Shown here piece by piece: positions 31,332 through 44,148 of a stretch of DNA of 64,000 bases (its first letter is position 1; each line of letters starts with the position of its first letter). A program made the translations under genes and the position numbers. The notes below the pieces were generated by a model that saw only the letters and a program-made list of their open reading frames with translations, ran no database searches and had not been told where the DNA came from. This DNA is from Fragilaria radians. Taxonomy: Eukaryota; Bacillariophyta; Fragilariophyceae; Fragilariales; Fragilariaceae. The DNA is taken from contig CAAAJI010000084.1 in the NCBI GenBank assembly GCA_900642245.1, positions 78,007 through 142,006 on the forward strand, written 5' to 3'.

Positions 31332-34300
31332 TGGATTTCAATCCATACAGTGCACAAACTATAATCATAACTGATCCCTCATCTGAACCAAATTCAGGTC
31401 CAGCTTTAGTCCATATCTTCTCTCGACATTTAGCATGTAGGTAAGCATTTTGTATATCCGCTGATAGTACTTCAAGGTCGTTCAAGGCTGTAAATAGTAG
31501 TGCAATGCAAACTGACTCTCTTAATACCACAGAAGAATAAGTGATTGATGAAGGTGGATCAGTGACATGACCCCCTGCAACATATCTTGCTTTCCTCCTG
31601 AAATTCTCGCCTAGTTTGACTTCAAAAATCATATGACATTTCATTTCTTGATATCCCGGCGGTAGTTTCTTTCTCTCTCCACCAAAGACTTGAAATGCAA
31701 CCATAACATATGCCATATCTGTCATGATTACTTCCCACCATTGGTTATCACCATTCTTCTGATCAAGTTCTAGAGCATGTTTGACACTCTTTGTTATCTC
31801 AATACCATACTTGTGTGTTTGCTGCCAATACTTGCTCTTGACTTTTGAAAGGAACCTATTTCTTTTCTTCAGGGTGACGGGAACCCACAATGCAACGGCA
31901 AGTTCTTCAAGTATTTTGATGATCTATGATATCATCAAGCAATACATACCTGTTTCCTTCATCGTCCACTTGAGAAAATAAGTGTTCTTCAATGATGTTT
32001 GCCATGAACACTTCAGTTCTTCTATCTGACCATTCAACAACATACATCCTTGAGTCTAAGATGGGGTTATCATTGGCTATACCAATGGGGTTGCCATCAC
32101 TGTCCTTCTTGCATTTCAAAACGCGAGCAAATTCCTTTGTACTATCCTGCCCACTTGGCAATGATAGCTCCATAATAACATAGGGGTCAAATGAATCTGG
32201 TGTTGACATATGCAAACTGTCAGCTTCAGGGATAGTATGATCATCCAAGGCAAGCTTTTTGCCATACTCGCATAAAAAGTCCTTGTCTTTTGAGAAGTCA
32301 AAATGTTCCCAATCATGAGGTTGTTCATCACTATTTAGTAGGATGAAATGATTAGAGTCACTTAGTTTCTCCTTGACAGTCATATCAAAGTGTTGACATC
32401 TCTCTTTATATAAATTTTGCTGTTGGTCTAGTAAAGTCAATCTCTGTACAGTTGTACAGGATATGACATGACAAGATATTGGTAAAATCCAATATGACAT
32501 CATTGGACCTACCCGATGTGATATTCCTAACATCCTTCCTAGTTTGGTTTCACTATAACCAGCATTGTTCTTGTATAGTACCCAGTCATATAAACCAAAG
32601 TCTAGATATTCGGAGATACCGGTGTATCACCTGTAATAATTTCAATAGGTGTTCTGCCATTGGAGTGGTAGAACAAAGAAGTTGCCCCGTTGCATTAATT
32701 CACATACCCAGACAACCCCGTAGTCCCAAAGTTGTTTTGGCATGCTTGTTGCTTGCATTACTCTAAACAATTCTTGCGCACTTCTCGAATGATGCCCTCT
32801 GCAGGGTTTTCTATAGGTTGCCCTGGGCTTGAAACATGAAGGTTAATGTCATAGGTGCGACATCTTTTGATGAACTCCGTATTTTGCCCAAGCTGTTCCA
32901 AAGCTCCATCCACAATAAGCTTTCTTGGTATTCCCCAGTCTATGGCAAATTGTCTTAATGAATCCGATGACTTTGTTTTATTGGCTTGGGGATAAGCCTT
33001 TGCAAATCCACTATTGAGGGCAAAAATATAAGCACATGTATTTCCGTGCAATGATTTAGTCAGCGGCAAACTGATGATTCAAATATTTTCTGTAGAACAT
33101 TCTGTCATTCCGGTATCTTTGGCTTATTGGTAATAAAGCAGATCTTGAGAATCTTTGTGTTGTAGTATCTAATGTATCCTGTGCATGCTTAATGCCAATG
33201 TGCCATTGATGGCTTAAATCTGCTGCAGTGATATCTGAATGTATCTATTGATGAAATCATTGCAATCTGCTTTGCCTGTTGTTTGAACTCGTAATCACAA
33301 TACACTGCAGAAATATAAGAGAAATGAAAGGAATCAGTGTTAATTAATTTCTCTCTATTTGCAAGCTCATAAACTGCCTGTATGTCGGAAATATCTTGAG
33401 TAACCTCTCTGGAGGTCACTTGACCGAGAGAAATTGTGGATGGATTCCAATTACTTGGTGAAGTTAATTCAACATGACGACAAGTTTGCAAGTCCTGATC
33501 CGAAGGGGCATGTGAATCCGCATATATAATTGTCCCCTAAACTGAGTAAAGGTATTGAGATTTGTGTAGTTATATGCATTCCCCGTTTGTCAAAAGGATT
33601 GTCACAGACTTTGATTTGGAAGTGTCTCAATTAGTTGGGATTGATCAAGGAATGATTCATCCAATTACCATACCACAGCGCCCTCATTTATCATCATTAT
33701 ATGAGTCTCTCCAGTGTCTTGGTCTTGCACTGCAGTTGCACCTCTTACTATTGGTACATCTTGATGCACATGACATACTCTACCACCGTATTCAAGTACA
33801 ATGAAATTGAAGCCCAGCACACATGTATCTGCATGTGTGTCCATTTCTAATTGCCCAAATCCTCCTCCATCCTTGATATACTTGTCATAGGCCCTAGTAG
33901 CCGATTGTGTCCGTACGTCACACCTTTGCAGAAGTAAGGACTTGGCTAAATTGGCCTGACCATCCAAGAGTCTTCTTGAGAATGGCTTCAGACTTGCCAC
34001 AAAAAGCTTTGCCAGCACTAGCACTCCCGATGGTACTTGAACTATCCTTTCCATTCCCAATAGCCTCTGCTATGCGGTGGATATCTCTGTCTGACAATGA
34101 TATAGGGTTTGATAATGTAGTGATTTCACTAATAACTGACTTTGTGGCTCCTTTAGGACCAACCTTGTCGCGGTATCTTTGGATGGAATCTCTCTGCTCT
34201 TTGGTTAAACCTCTCCAGGTTGCTCTATCAATATAATGGTCCCCAGTTGGGATTTTCTTACCAAAGCTGGGTATACCTTTCACCTTGTGAATCACTCCTT

Positions 34301-35421
34301 TGCGTCCGCCATATTTAGGAAATTTATTTCGGTTGCGGTTAGCTGCAATGCTTGTGGCTGCAACATTTCTGCCCTCATTTTGCATGTAGTCAGAAGATCT
34401 GGCTAATGTTAACATGAATGAGTTCTTAGCAGATGCATAAGTTGATGTTCCCATTGTGTGCCGGAATTACAGGCTGGTGATTGCTGCCTAAAGGTTGGGT
34501 GTTTTAACTCTGTCCAATAAGAAACGGATTTTTGCTGACTCTTGGAATCTTCATTTTCTTGCTTGTAAATCTGAAACATAACTTTCATGCGGCCCAAAAA
34601 TGTTGAGAATTTCATGGAGCATTCCTGCTTATAATGTAGGGTTTTATAAATTGCTTCAGCTTGAGTGATTTGGCGTGAAACATTACCTTCTCCTTCAAAA
34701 TGTAGACGTAAATTGTTTAAGTCCATACAACCATCTTGTTTATTCTTGTCATCACGAATCCACTCTTCTGCTTGCTCACCCAATACTTTATCAGTACATA
34801 GCTGGTGTACCTGACAACGGTCTGCCACATATGTAGTACCCTTTAGGGGTGCTCTACTAACTAGGGTAGTCAACTAATCATCATTGTCACTCAAATCAAT
34901 GGGTTCATCCGATTCACGCACCACATACAAGAGAAGAATTCCTGTGCTTCCAGGGATGGTGCTGAGGTAGTTAACAAAACCACAACTCCGAGTGTACCAG
35001 TTTACTTGATTACCTAATTTCCCTGGATCTGCTGCCTTGCTTGATGTCTCCATGTTGTCCAACAAGTTCTTGCGGATATCAGTGTTTTTTCACTTGCAAG
35101 CTGAATATCTGCTGAGGCAATATCTTGATCTTAAGGGTTGATGCTCATCCTTTTCATGTCCTGCACCCAATACATTAACTCTTTAAGCTCATTTGTGCGG
35201 TAAAATCCAAAGATAATGCAACTCTGTGCGTTTGTACGCTTGGCATAATCATCCGCTATGTTGGAGATATCCTTTTCTTTCATTTGCAGGTAGACATCAA
35301 AGTTTGGAAAGCATTCCCTAACTAATACTGCGGCCTCAGCAGAACTAAACTTGCATACAATTAGTGCCCTCAAAGTTGTCAACACCGGAGATGCTCGACC
35401 TGTTTCTGTTGTAAGTACCAT
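31309..35421 (-). mobile_element. Ty1/copia retrotransposon relic (gag-protease-integrase-RT)
   Basis: Minus strand, right to left: gag pieces (35421-34409, including LRLHFEGEGNVSRQITQAEA and LHYKQECSMKFSTFLGRM); YIDRATWRGLTKEQRDSIQR at about 34220; a protease with LEMDTHADTCVLG (about 33850); integrase pieces (33069-32758: RQFAIDWGIPRKLIVDGA, SSPGQPIENPAEGIIREVR); the linker before RT (32533-31907); and RT (31890-31309: KARYVAGGHVTDPP, LSADIQNAYLHAKCREKIW, CALYGLKSSGAAFWS). The MDTHADT protease and this domain order resemble diatom copia (CoDi-type) families as I know them. Many stops and frame changes; RT ends prematurely. Confidence 0.85.
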
Positions 35422-36559
35422 AACTCAAGATGGATTTAAAGTTAAAAGTGAAATGAACTGAAAATTCCAGTTATATATTGCAAAACAAGAGTTAGTATCA
35501 CTCTGCTCAATGGCCCAGAAGAATAAAATCTACTGTTGGATAGTGTGATAGTGGAATCGGTATAGTAACTATAATTGTTGCCGCTTACTAAGCAAGTACC
35601 AATATTAGATACTAGTACGGGAATGATCCTTTTTAGGCTTTGGAGCCTCAGGACTTTTTGGTTTCATAATTTTCTGTAATCTATTCGTTTTCAATACTTT
35701 GACTTTGTTCTTCTGAAGCTTAACCTTTTGCTAGATTATTCTTTCTCAGATGCATAGCAACTGATTGATGGCCATACTGCCCTCTGGCCTAGGTGCAAAA
35801 CACCTGCATGCTGACAATACACATGTTGACTAAGGAGTGATCAATCCCAGGTCATTTTCTTTCCTCTCCACCTTGAGATCATCCCTCTGAGCGGTGGATC
35901 TGTAAAGCGCTACCCATCATTGTTGGACCCGGGCAATGAATGCGACAATACGCTGTTGCATGCGACCGATTATGAGAACATAATCAGGCATTTCCAACCT
36001 CTTTGTCATCTTGACAAACACTACAATACCAAGATTGTCTTATGGTAAGGTCTATCCTGTAGGTTCAGCATGAAAATTGATTTCAATACTGTCACTCCTT
36101 GACTTTGTCAAGCAAAACCTTGCGTAAGGCCATGTTGAATCGCAGGAGTTGCGAAGAAAATGAGTTGACAATCGAAGCATTGTCATAAGCAGTGTACAAC
36201 TTAAAAGCAATAAAAATAAATCGATCATTTCCATAAACAATTAACAGCCTGAATAGACACAAAATCATTGCAATAGTCCAATTCCAAGCAAGCTGTTGGG
36301 TCTGATAAACGGTGTAAAAGTAAATGGCTTACGATGAATGATGATCTGATCATCCGAACACACTTACGCTTAAAAATAAAGGTTCTAATATAAAAAGAGT
36401 GATCTGCCCTCTTGGCTAATATTGCCAGATGCCCTACCTCCGGCTTTTCCACGGAAGAGAATATCGTTCATCAACCTGACTCATCAGAATGTCTATCGGG
36501 TCATGAGCCAGATGGTGCACGGGGTAATGCGCTAGGTATTGAGCCACTTTATTGAGTAC
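35422..36559. other. repeat-region DNA, possible copia 5' flank
   Basis: About 1.1 kb upstream of the copia gag. It would hold the 5' LTR if that survives, but no matching partner is in view at the 3' side, so none is called. Confidence 0.3.
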
Positions 36560-39500
36560 CGGTAATCCTTGGATTCAACTTTCATTTACTTACAATTCCA
36601 CCTTCCAATAAAAAGAGACGTTGCTCAAGTTCCACAAAAACTCAATCCTACAAATAAAACAGCAGTAACCAAGTACATCCAATACAAATATAGCAGAATG
36701 AAAGCTGAAAACCTGTACCACAATATACATCTCCAGATCAACATACCATAAATTGCATAGATCAGCAAGTTACGCAAATCAGCCTAGATGCGGAAAATCA
36801 TTTAACTCAATATCACAATACAGGATGGAGCACACAGATACCACATCTTAAGAAATCAATGCAAAGAGTAAACCAAAACTAAGATCCGCACTGAAACAGT
36901 CAGAGAAAGGCAATAATAAGATAAAAACATTGGTTTGTAAGAAGAGAAAACTCATAAAATTGTTCAGGTTACAAACAACGCAAGGATACAACTTAAGACA
37001 CTCAGAAATGGAGCAGAAGATCACCTCCCTCCAAAAAGATCCAGATATCAATAAAGACAAGATAAATCACTTACGCAAACTACTCTACGTCAAGAAAACA
37101 AGATTACTCTTCAAGAAAGTACACTCTTAGATCTCTTCAAATACTACAGCAAACCTGAGACTTCAAATCCAACATCTAGATGGTTCCATTGAAGACATTA
37201 TAAACCTCACTAAAATTGGTCAACATGTTACACAATACAATATGAAGCACTTCGCCCAAGCCCAACACACACCGCTTGCTACATATGACGGTTCATCAGA
37301 TTTCCCCTCAAAACTCACAACATGAACAAAAGATATTAGACTAGTTTAACAAATCAATACATGAGGTTCAAAAAACATACTCAAAACCAAAACTAATGGA
37401 AGCAGAATGGAAACTTAAACTCACAAAATGGCAGGAAAAGTAATGACATCACCATCTGGTCTACATCTTGAACACTACAAGTCACAATTTAAACCACGCA
37501 AATATTCCTTTGACAAAGACTCCAAAATAAGGAGATGTTGGATACACAACAACAGGCTATAACAAAAGCGCAGTTGGATCAAAATCATCATTGACAATCA
37601 ACTAACACTTGATAGACGGCAAACTGATCACTCAATATTGCCTTTCAAGGATAAACACAAGCAATACCTTCATCAAACAGAAAATATCCATACCTTTGAA
37701 GCAGATTATAAGCTGCTACTAAAGTGTCACTGGGGAAAGCAATGCATCTGGTGGAGAAAGAAAAAATCATCCATGAGCCCCAATACGGATGCAGAAAGCA
37801 GAAAACAGCCCAGGATCCGGTTATAATAGAAACAATGTTGCAAGAATTCACAAGAATAACACAAAAAGTGTATGCACAAATCTATTTTGACGAAAAGGCA
37901 TGGTTTGACAGAATCATCCCACAACTAGCCATGCAAATAAGCCAAAACTACGGAGTACACGATAACATCCTCAGGACATACAACAGCCCTGGACAGGGTA
38001 GTGGAAACTCACCGTTTATCTGGACAATCATATCCAGTGAACTGCTCAAGATATACAAAGTGATTTCCAAAGGTTCAAAATGCATTGATTCCACCGGAAG
38101 CATATCAACCTTAGTACACATGATGGCATATCTGGACAATATAAACTCTCATCACTCCTTCCCTTCATCCGCAGACACAGCAGATATAGTTACTGAACTC
38201 AAGTAAGAGGCATCAAACTGGGAAAAACTTCTAAATCTCTCAGGAGGTAAACTATCAGAATCCAAATGTACGTATTACGTCACAAAATGGAGTCACTCCA
38301 GAACGTAGACATCATCCATGTCAAAGGTTTATCATCAACAAAACATCACAAGACACTAGGGTATTTTCAATTTATGGGGAAAACTGCAATACACCATACA
38401 AAATTGCTGTTGGAGAAAACAGAAGACAATGTGAGACAAACAAAATCAGCAGCATTAAATCATCTGGTATGCAGGAAATATGATCAGTCAATCCTCACAC
38501 CAAGAATAACATACACCACAAGTTGACAAACATCACTAAGCATCAAGCAGACTCTCTTACATCCAAGCTGTTACAGACCACACTTCAAAAACACGGATTC
38601 CATGGCAGCACACCCAAGGGAATGGCATTAAAAACACCTGTTGGGGTGGAGTACAAAAGATAGACTTGTACACATATCAAGGATCAGGTAATGTGATGCA
38701 CATCATCAGAACAAGCAGGACAACCGGAAAAGTCAGTAGCATATTCAAAATAACGTGCTCATGGTGGAGATATGCCTTCTTTCCTTACCAATACAGAATA
38801 TTGGATATGATTATACCGACTCCAAGTTATTCAACAAAGTTTACAAGTTCTTACAAACATATGATATCCAAGTACACTCCAAGATAAAACTTTTCCTGAT
38901 TTTACGAAAGAATGATCAATTCTTAATGGATCTAGCACACAAACAAGGGTTTAGCATGAAGATACGTCAATGTATCAATCAACGTTGTATGTTCTTACAA
39001 GTATCTACCTTCGCTGAGATCACGAATGAAATTAGTACCATGATAGAAGTACAATCATATACCTGGAGTGAGGCTGCTCCAAGACCCAGGAAAACACCAA
39101 TAACACTATTGCCCAAACCAAACAAATCAACCTGGACATATTGAAAGTAATTCCTAGACAAATACCTCCTACCAAATTACCGTCAAAATACACAATACAA
39201 CCCCCCCCCCCCACTCACACNNNNNNNNNNNNNNNNNNNNNNNNNNNNNNNNNNNNNNNNNNNNNNNNNNNNNNNNNNNNNNNNNNNNNNNNNNNNNNNN
39301 NNNNNNNNNNNNNNNNNNNNNNNNNNNNNNNNNNNNNNNNNNNNNNNNNNNNNNNNNNNNNNNNNNNNNNNNNNNNNNNNNNNNNNNNNNNNNNNNNNNN
39401 NNNNNNNNNNNNNNNNNNNNNNNNNNNNNNNNNNNNNNNNNNNNNCAAAATACAACCTACGGTACGACTATTTGTAAAGGAAAAGTTACCTTACGTACGA

Positions 39501-39960
39501 AATAAACCTCCTACCCAAACTAACCGTTCCGAAATAAACACAATATAACCCCCCCCACCCCCCCCCCCCCAACTAACTTTCAAAATGTTGATGACAAGAT
39601 TATGGAACGATTGGAAAGAAGCGTGGAAATACAGGAACAACACCTTATCCCATGACGATCACATATCAAGCTCAAATATTGTAAAGAACGAATCCAAACT
39701 GCAATAAATATACAACAACTGAAACCATATTACTACAATAAATCAAGCCTTATGTTAAACAATGTAGAAGAATATCTCATGCATTCAGAAACTAATATTA
39801 CAAATTGGCTACATATACATTTTGAGACATTCACGCAGCAAATACTCACCAACAACCCACACAACACTTATACGAGATTAAAGAGTCACCCAGATAAGAG
39901 AGACAGAAATTAAGTAGCAAATGGCAAAAATGGACCAATGTGGTCCCGTGTAATGCTCCG
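36560..39960 (+). mobile_element. non-LTR-type retroelement relic with GQGSGNSP reverse transcriptase
   Basis: Plus strand, strongly A-rich sense strand. Successive frames give TSPSGLHLEHYKSQF (about 37445), HTFEADYKLLLKCHWGK (37695-37745), QYGCRKQKTAQDPVI (37785-37830), AWFDRIIPQLAMQISQNYGV (37900-37960), GQGSGNSPFIWTIISSELL (37990-38045), a decayed AYLDN catalytic box (about 38130), NLSGGKLSESKCTYYVTKW (38235-38290), HKTLGYFQF, and near the end LWNDWKEAWKYRNN (about 39600). I recall this order from a family of stramenopile retroelements. No endonuclease was recognised. It is interrupted by the 225-N gap and several frame changes. Confidence 0.65.
39221..39445. other. assembly gap (225 N), flanked by poly-C
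   Basis: Run of 225 Ns. A C-homopolymer tract lies just before it (about 39201-39212) and another after it (about 39550-39570), likely causes of assembly failure. Confidence 0.98.
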
Positions 39961-40019
39961 GAAGCGCTCACAGAGTCCTTCTATATAGATAGCACCTTAA
40001 ACAAAGTAGTTGTACAATG

Positions 40020-41525
40020 ATTTGATGTGATAGTAGCCCATGCTTAAATACAGTGCTGTGGAAAAGGTGAATCCTTCCATAGAACGGATCATGTCCCCGA
40101 TTTTGGGATTGGAAATAGGTGACGTTTTAACAAGGCATTGAGTTTCCTGAAGTCAGAGACAACTCTTATTGTTCCATTTTTCTTTGCAATGGCAAATGTG
40201 GGGGAGGCCCATTCAGAAGTATTATCTTCTGCTAGGACATCAATGTCCACTAATCTTGCAATTTCCTTGCATAATTGCTGTTCCACTGGCCTATGTACAG
40301 TATATGGACATGCATGCACAGGTTTGCATTCCTCATTCATCAACTGAAGACTTATTGGCTTCATGTTGAACTCTCCCAATGTTCCATCAAAGAAGTGTTC
40401 ATATTTTTGGAGTAACTGCAATAATTGGAGTTTTTCCTTCTGATTGAGATTGATACAGATATCCATGACTTCCTGTAGTATTGAAGGCTTATATTCTGCA
40501 TCTCATTTTATGTAGATCGAGTGTACTCATCTCCCAATAACTTGGGCCCATTGCTGTTGAATAAACCTCTGTGAGCAATTTTAGGTTTTTTAGATTAACC
40601 TTTTCTCTCATGGGGATAGTTTATGTTTCCCAGGAGACAATTTTATCCTGGAAGTTAAAGGATCATCCCCAATTCTGTAAGTAGATCTCTTCCAATGATC
40701 GTGTCATATATGTTTGATGACTTGGAGCGGTCATCCACATGAAATGCCTGAGAAATTTGTTTTCTTAGATTGAATTCTGGAAGTAAAAATGTTGCTAATC
40801 CTTTTTTGTCAGTGGTGGAGTGTCCACCCATTGTACTCCAATTGGTTTGATTACTTTCACCATTTATGATATGTTCTTTGGAGAGAAATGTCCCTAAGGT
40901 AATACTACTGCTAGCACCAGTTTCTGCTAGAGCTCTGAGTACATTTTCCTCCTGATTAGCCTGTAGGCTCACTACTAGTTCTGTAGTAACAGAAGCATTT
41001 GTTCCTGGCTTAGGAGTGTCAGGGCTAAAGATACTTGGGAAAGCAACAAAGTACTCCTCATCTTCATCACTACTAGTGGTTAAGTTAAACTCTGTAGAGA
41101 GAAGGGATTCAACCTTCCTCTTCTTGTTCTGTGCAACCTTTTCATGCTTCAACTGCCTCTTCAGGGCATTGATTTCTTCAAAAAGAAAGGCCAGAGACTT
41201 CCTTTCTGGGGCAGATTTGGTTTCAAAACAGACCTTTTTCTGCTGTTTCATTTTGGTAATTGCCCTACGATCTGCTGAATTGTGATTATTCTTCCCATGA
41301 CACCATAAGCCAGAAACCTTGGATCTGCCTACACTACTGTTTCTTATTATCTTCTGGTAAGGGTGCCATTCCATTGATCTTGTTGATTTTTCCAAATTTT
41401 CCAATCTTTTTGAAATAGGCAACAGATTCTTCATAAGTCATTTCAAAAATATCAATATTTTGCAACAGCCATTGCCTCATGTCATTCAGGAGCCTTAGCT
41501 TGATCCAAGATCTCAATAATTTCAT
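40020..41525 (-). mobile_element. Ty3/gypsy relic: gag C-terminus, protease, RT N-terminus
   Basis: Right to left: gag (41525-41334, NIDIFEMTYEESVAYFKKIG); a zinc-knuckle-like CHGKNNHNSADR; aspartic protease (ALAETGASSSITLG, about 40940, where DTG has become ETG, and IYDTIIGRDLLTELG, about 40700); then RT (40466-40089: YTVHRPVEQQLCKEIARLVD, WASPTFAIAKKNGTIRVVSD). The rest of RT and RNase H are absent or unrecognisable. Confidence 0.82.
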
Positions 41526-41579
41526 CTTGATTGCTTGGGTTAGCTTAACAATGATATTTATACAAAAAGCCAGCTAGAT

Positions 41580-42705
41580 TATGATCAGCGCAAAACGAGA
41601 ATTTACTACGGGCAAAAGAAAGGATTTATCTTCAAACCTAAGAACATGAAAAAATATAAGATGAACCAATCTGACATCATCTGCCGCAATGGTAAAATAG
41701 TTCTAGGTCCCTCACGTTTTACCAACGTTCTTGCATGGTATCATGTCAATCTGAATCATCCCTGTCAAGACCGCACTGACAAAACGTTTCATACCGTGTT
41801 CTACGTGCCAAATATGGAAGCGAAAGTCCGTCAATATGTCAGCCACAGTGCCAAATTTGTAAGAAATCCAAAATTCCAAATAAAAAATATGGCCTACTTC
41901 CTGAAAGAGATATTCAGTGTGACCCCTGGGAAATAATCCAGATTGACTTATTTGGGCCTTTGAAGATGTCAGCCATGTTGCCCATCAAATCCAAGGTCTC
42001 TTTATAATTGATGTCGCTACGCGTTGGGTTGAACTGTGCCCATACAATTCCAAACGCTCCGAACATATCGCCTTGCTTGTGGATCAGAACTGGTTTTGCC
42101 GTTACCCGTGTCCTTGTACTGCAATTTTTGACAATGGTTCCAAGTTCTTATTCGAGTTTTTGGAACTCCTGCGTAGCTATGGCGTTGCCGCAAAACCTAC
42201 GACAATTAAAAGTCCTCAGACCAACGCATTAGTTGAGCGAATCCATCAGGTTATTGGCGATTCTATTTTCACTATGGAATTACATACGCGTAAATTTGAT
42301 GATATCACCTTAAATGCAATTTTGCAAAATGTGGCCTATGGTTTAAGGGTTACTTATCATTCCTCCCTTACCGCTTCTCCATGCCAACTTGCATTCGGAA
42401 GGGACATGATCATTAATGCAGTATAATTACAAACTGGAAAGATCTCAGTCACAGGCGTCAACAACAGATCCACAGAAACAATAAGCACAAAAACAAATCA
42501 AGTATTCCACATGAATACTCTATTGGTGATTATGTCGACATCCGCAAATCAAATGTAGAACAAAAACTTAGCCCTTTACAGGGTCACTTTGTCATTGACA
42601 TAGTCCATACTAATGGCACCGTTACTATTCGACGCTCACCAACAATATCCAAAAGAATCAACATTCGTCACCTTCACCCCGCATCTCCACGCTCCAATTA
42701 GGGAA
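41580..42705 (+). mobile_element. Ty3/gypsy integrase fragment, opposite strand
   Basis: Plus strand: IVLGPSRFTNVLAWYHVNLN with a broken HHCC finger, DPWEIIQIDLFGPLKMSA (first catalytic Asp), CPCTAIFDNGSKFLFEF (second Asp), SPQTNALVERIHQVIGDS (Glu), SSLTASPCQLAFGRDM and the C-terminal GHFVIDIVHTNGTVTIRR. It ends at about 42700. Head-to-head with the minus-strand gag-pro-RT fragment; the two are probably different insertions or an inversion. Confidence 0.85.
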
Positions 42706-43230
42706 ACGAGTGCCATACGGTAGAATTCTCTACTGTATTGGCCGGGAGAAAACCTTAGTTTAGTTTTAGTTTCACAAGATCTGACTCAGATCTTCTATTT
42801 GTTCCTGAGCACTGACTCAGCATTAGGATTAGTTTAGTAGTTTAACTTAAAAGGAATCATTCATAGGTATCTTTAACACCTGAAGCTATAGCGCCGTGAG
42901 GCAGTATGAGGCGCTTTTCAGTCCCAAATTCAAGGTCATTACATGATCTTTGGCAGGAGTACCAAAACGGTCTTGGTGGTAGAAAGCCAGCAAGGCTACT
43001 TGTATATAATGAGCGGGGTAGGGTGAAGCATAGGTTTCATTGACAAAAAAAATTATTTAAGTGCAAAATTTTGTAGGCTTCACATACGATAGTTTTGTAC
43101 TACGAAGCTACGTGTTGTATGTAGTTTTGCATCTGGTATCTCGTTCAAGATTTCGTAACCATATTCCTAATGATCATCTTATGTATGCTTGTTTTACTTG
43201 TCATCTAAACGAATATCCTTGGCATTCCTC
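42706..43230. other. intergenic, gypsy 3' flank and promoter of the sterol gene
   Basis: Includes a purine tract GGGAGAAAA near 42751 that could precede a gypsy 3' LTR. No second LTR copy was found to confirm it. Confidence 0.35.
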
Positions 43231-44148
43231 ATGGTCCAGCATACTATCCTCCAAATGATAGCGATCTTTACTACAATGGTTGTTATCTTGGTCGGAATTC
43301 TGAGTCTGCAAGTGCGAAACGCCAGCAGTGGCGAGTCGAGATACTTACCAGATCCTAAGAAAGAGCCTTCGAAGTATGCATACGAGATGTTTACGCTAGC
43401 GTACACTCCCATCTGGATCTCAATATTTGGTGTCGTGGTCGTCTTTCAACTCTACGAGAACTTCGACGCTTTCACTTATAATACTTTACTTGGAGGTTTA
43501 GCTCTACCATTAGTTTTGCAACCCATCTTCGTGCCGTCTGCCGGAGTGAATTCACCAGACAAATTTCGTAATTTTACAGAACGTTACTCAACTAAAGCAA
43601 ATCTATGGATCGCCGTGTACTCCTTCATTGGAAATTACTGGTACACACATTATTTTTACTCCGTCCTTCGAGCTGAATACACCATGCCAGCAACGCGATT
43701 AAACAATGTACCAATTTGCATGTACTTTGCGACACACTTTTATTTCAGTACATATCATGTTTTTTCTAATGCTCTTTTAAGGAAAGTTGTAACAACGTAT
43801 GAGGCAGGTTTGTCGCGATCGATTCTTTTCGTAAGTGTCGTTGCGACATTCTCCTATCTAACCGCATTTCTGGAAACATTATCAATATCATCATTCCCGT
43901 ACTATCGATTCGAAGATCGAGATATGGCTTACACTGTTGGGTCGGCATTTTATGGAATATACTTTTTAGTCAGTTTTCCCGCGTTCTTCACTTTTGATCA
44001 GGATATTGATCAAACAAAAGCTTCAACAGCAAGTAAAATTACGTTGTGGGACACATTTGTGTCCAGCGCTGGCCACTGTATGATGATCCTCACGCTTCTA
44101 GATTTTGTGCGATTGTACTTGGATATTCCCTTGATTGTTGGGGCTTAA
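43231..44148 (+). CDS. CPI1: cycloeucalenol cycloisomerase (sterol biosynthesis)
   Basis: Opens the cyclopropane ring of cycloeucalenol to give obtusifoliol, an ER-membrane step of the cycloartenol-based sterol route of plants and many algae. The start is taken at the ATG at 43231 (305 residues); the frame is open upstream but without a supported ATG. An N-terminal hydrophobic segment is followed by family blocks: YEMFTLAYTPIWISIFGVVV (51-70), TERYSTKANLWIAVYSFIGN and YWYTHYFY (about 117-143), LNNVP (157-161), YHVFSNALLRK (175-185), YLTAFLETLSISSFPYYRFE and FYGIYFLVSFPAFF. Several transmembrane helices. Plant CPI1 is about 280 residues. Its presence implies that this organism cyclises squalene epoxide to cycloartenol. 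Single exon, intact. Confidence 0.93.
   Translation: MVQHTILQMIAIFTTMVVILVGILSLQVRNASSGESRYLPDPKKEPSKYAYEMFTLAYTPIWISIFGVVVVFQLYENFDAFTYNTLLGGLALPLVLQPIFVPSAGVNSPDKFRNFTERYSTKANLWIAVYSFIGNYWYTHYFYSVLRAEYTMPATRLNNVPICMYFATHFYFSTYHVFSNALLRKVVTTYEAGLSRSILFVSVVATFSYLTAFLETLSISSFPYYRFEDRDMAYTVGSAFYGIYFLVSFPAFFTFDQDIDQTKASTASKITLWDTFVSSAGHCMMILTLLDFVRLYLDIPLIVGA

Noticed and set aside
39183..39548. Open frames running through the N gap
   Set aside because: They exist only because Ns contain no stop codons.
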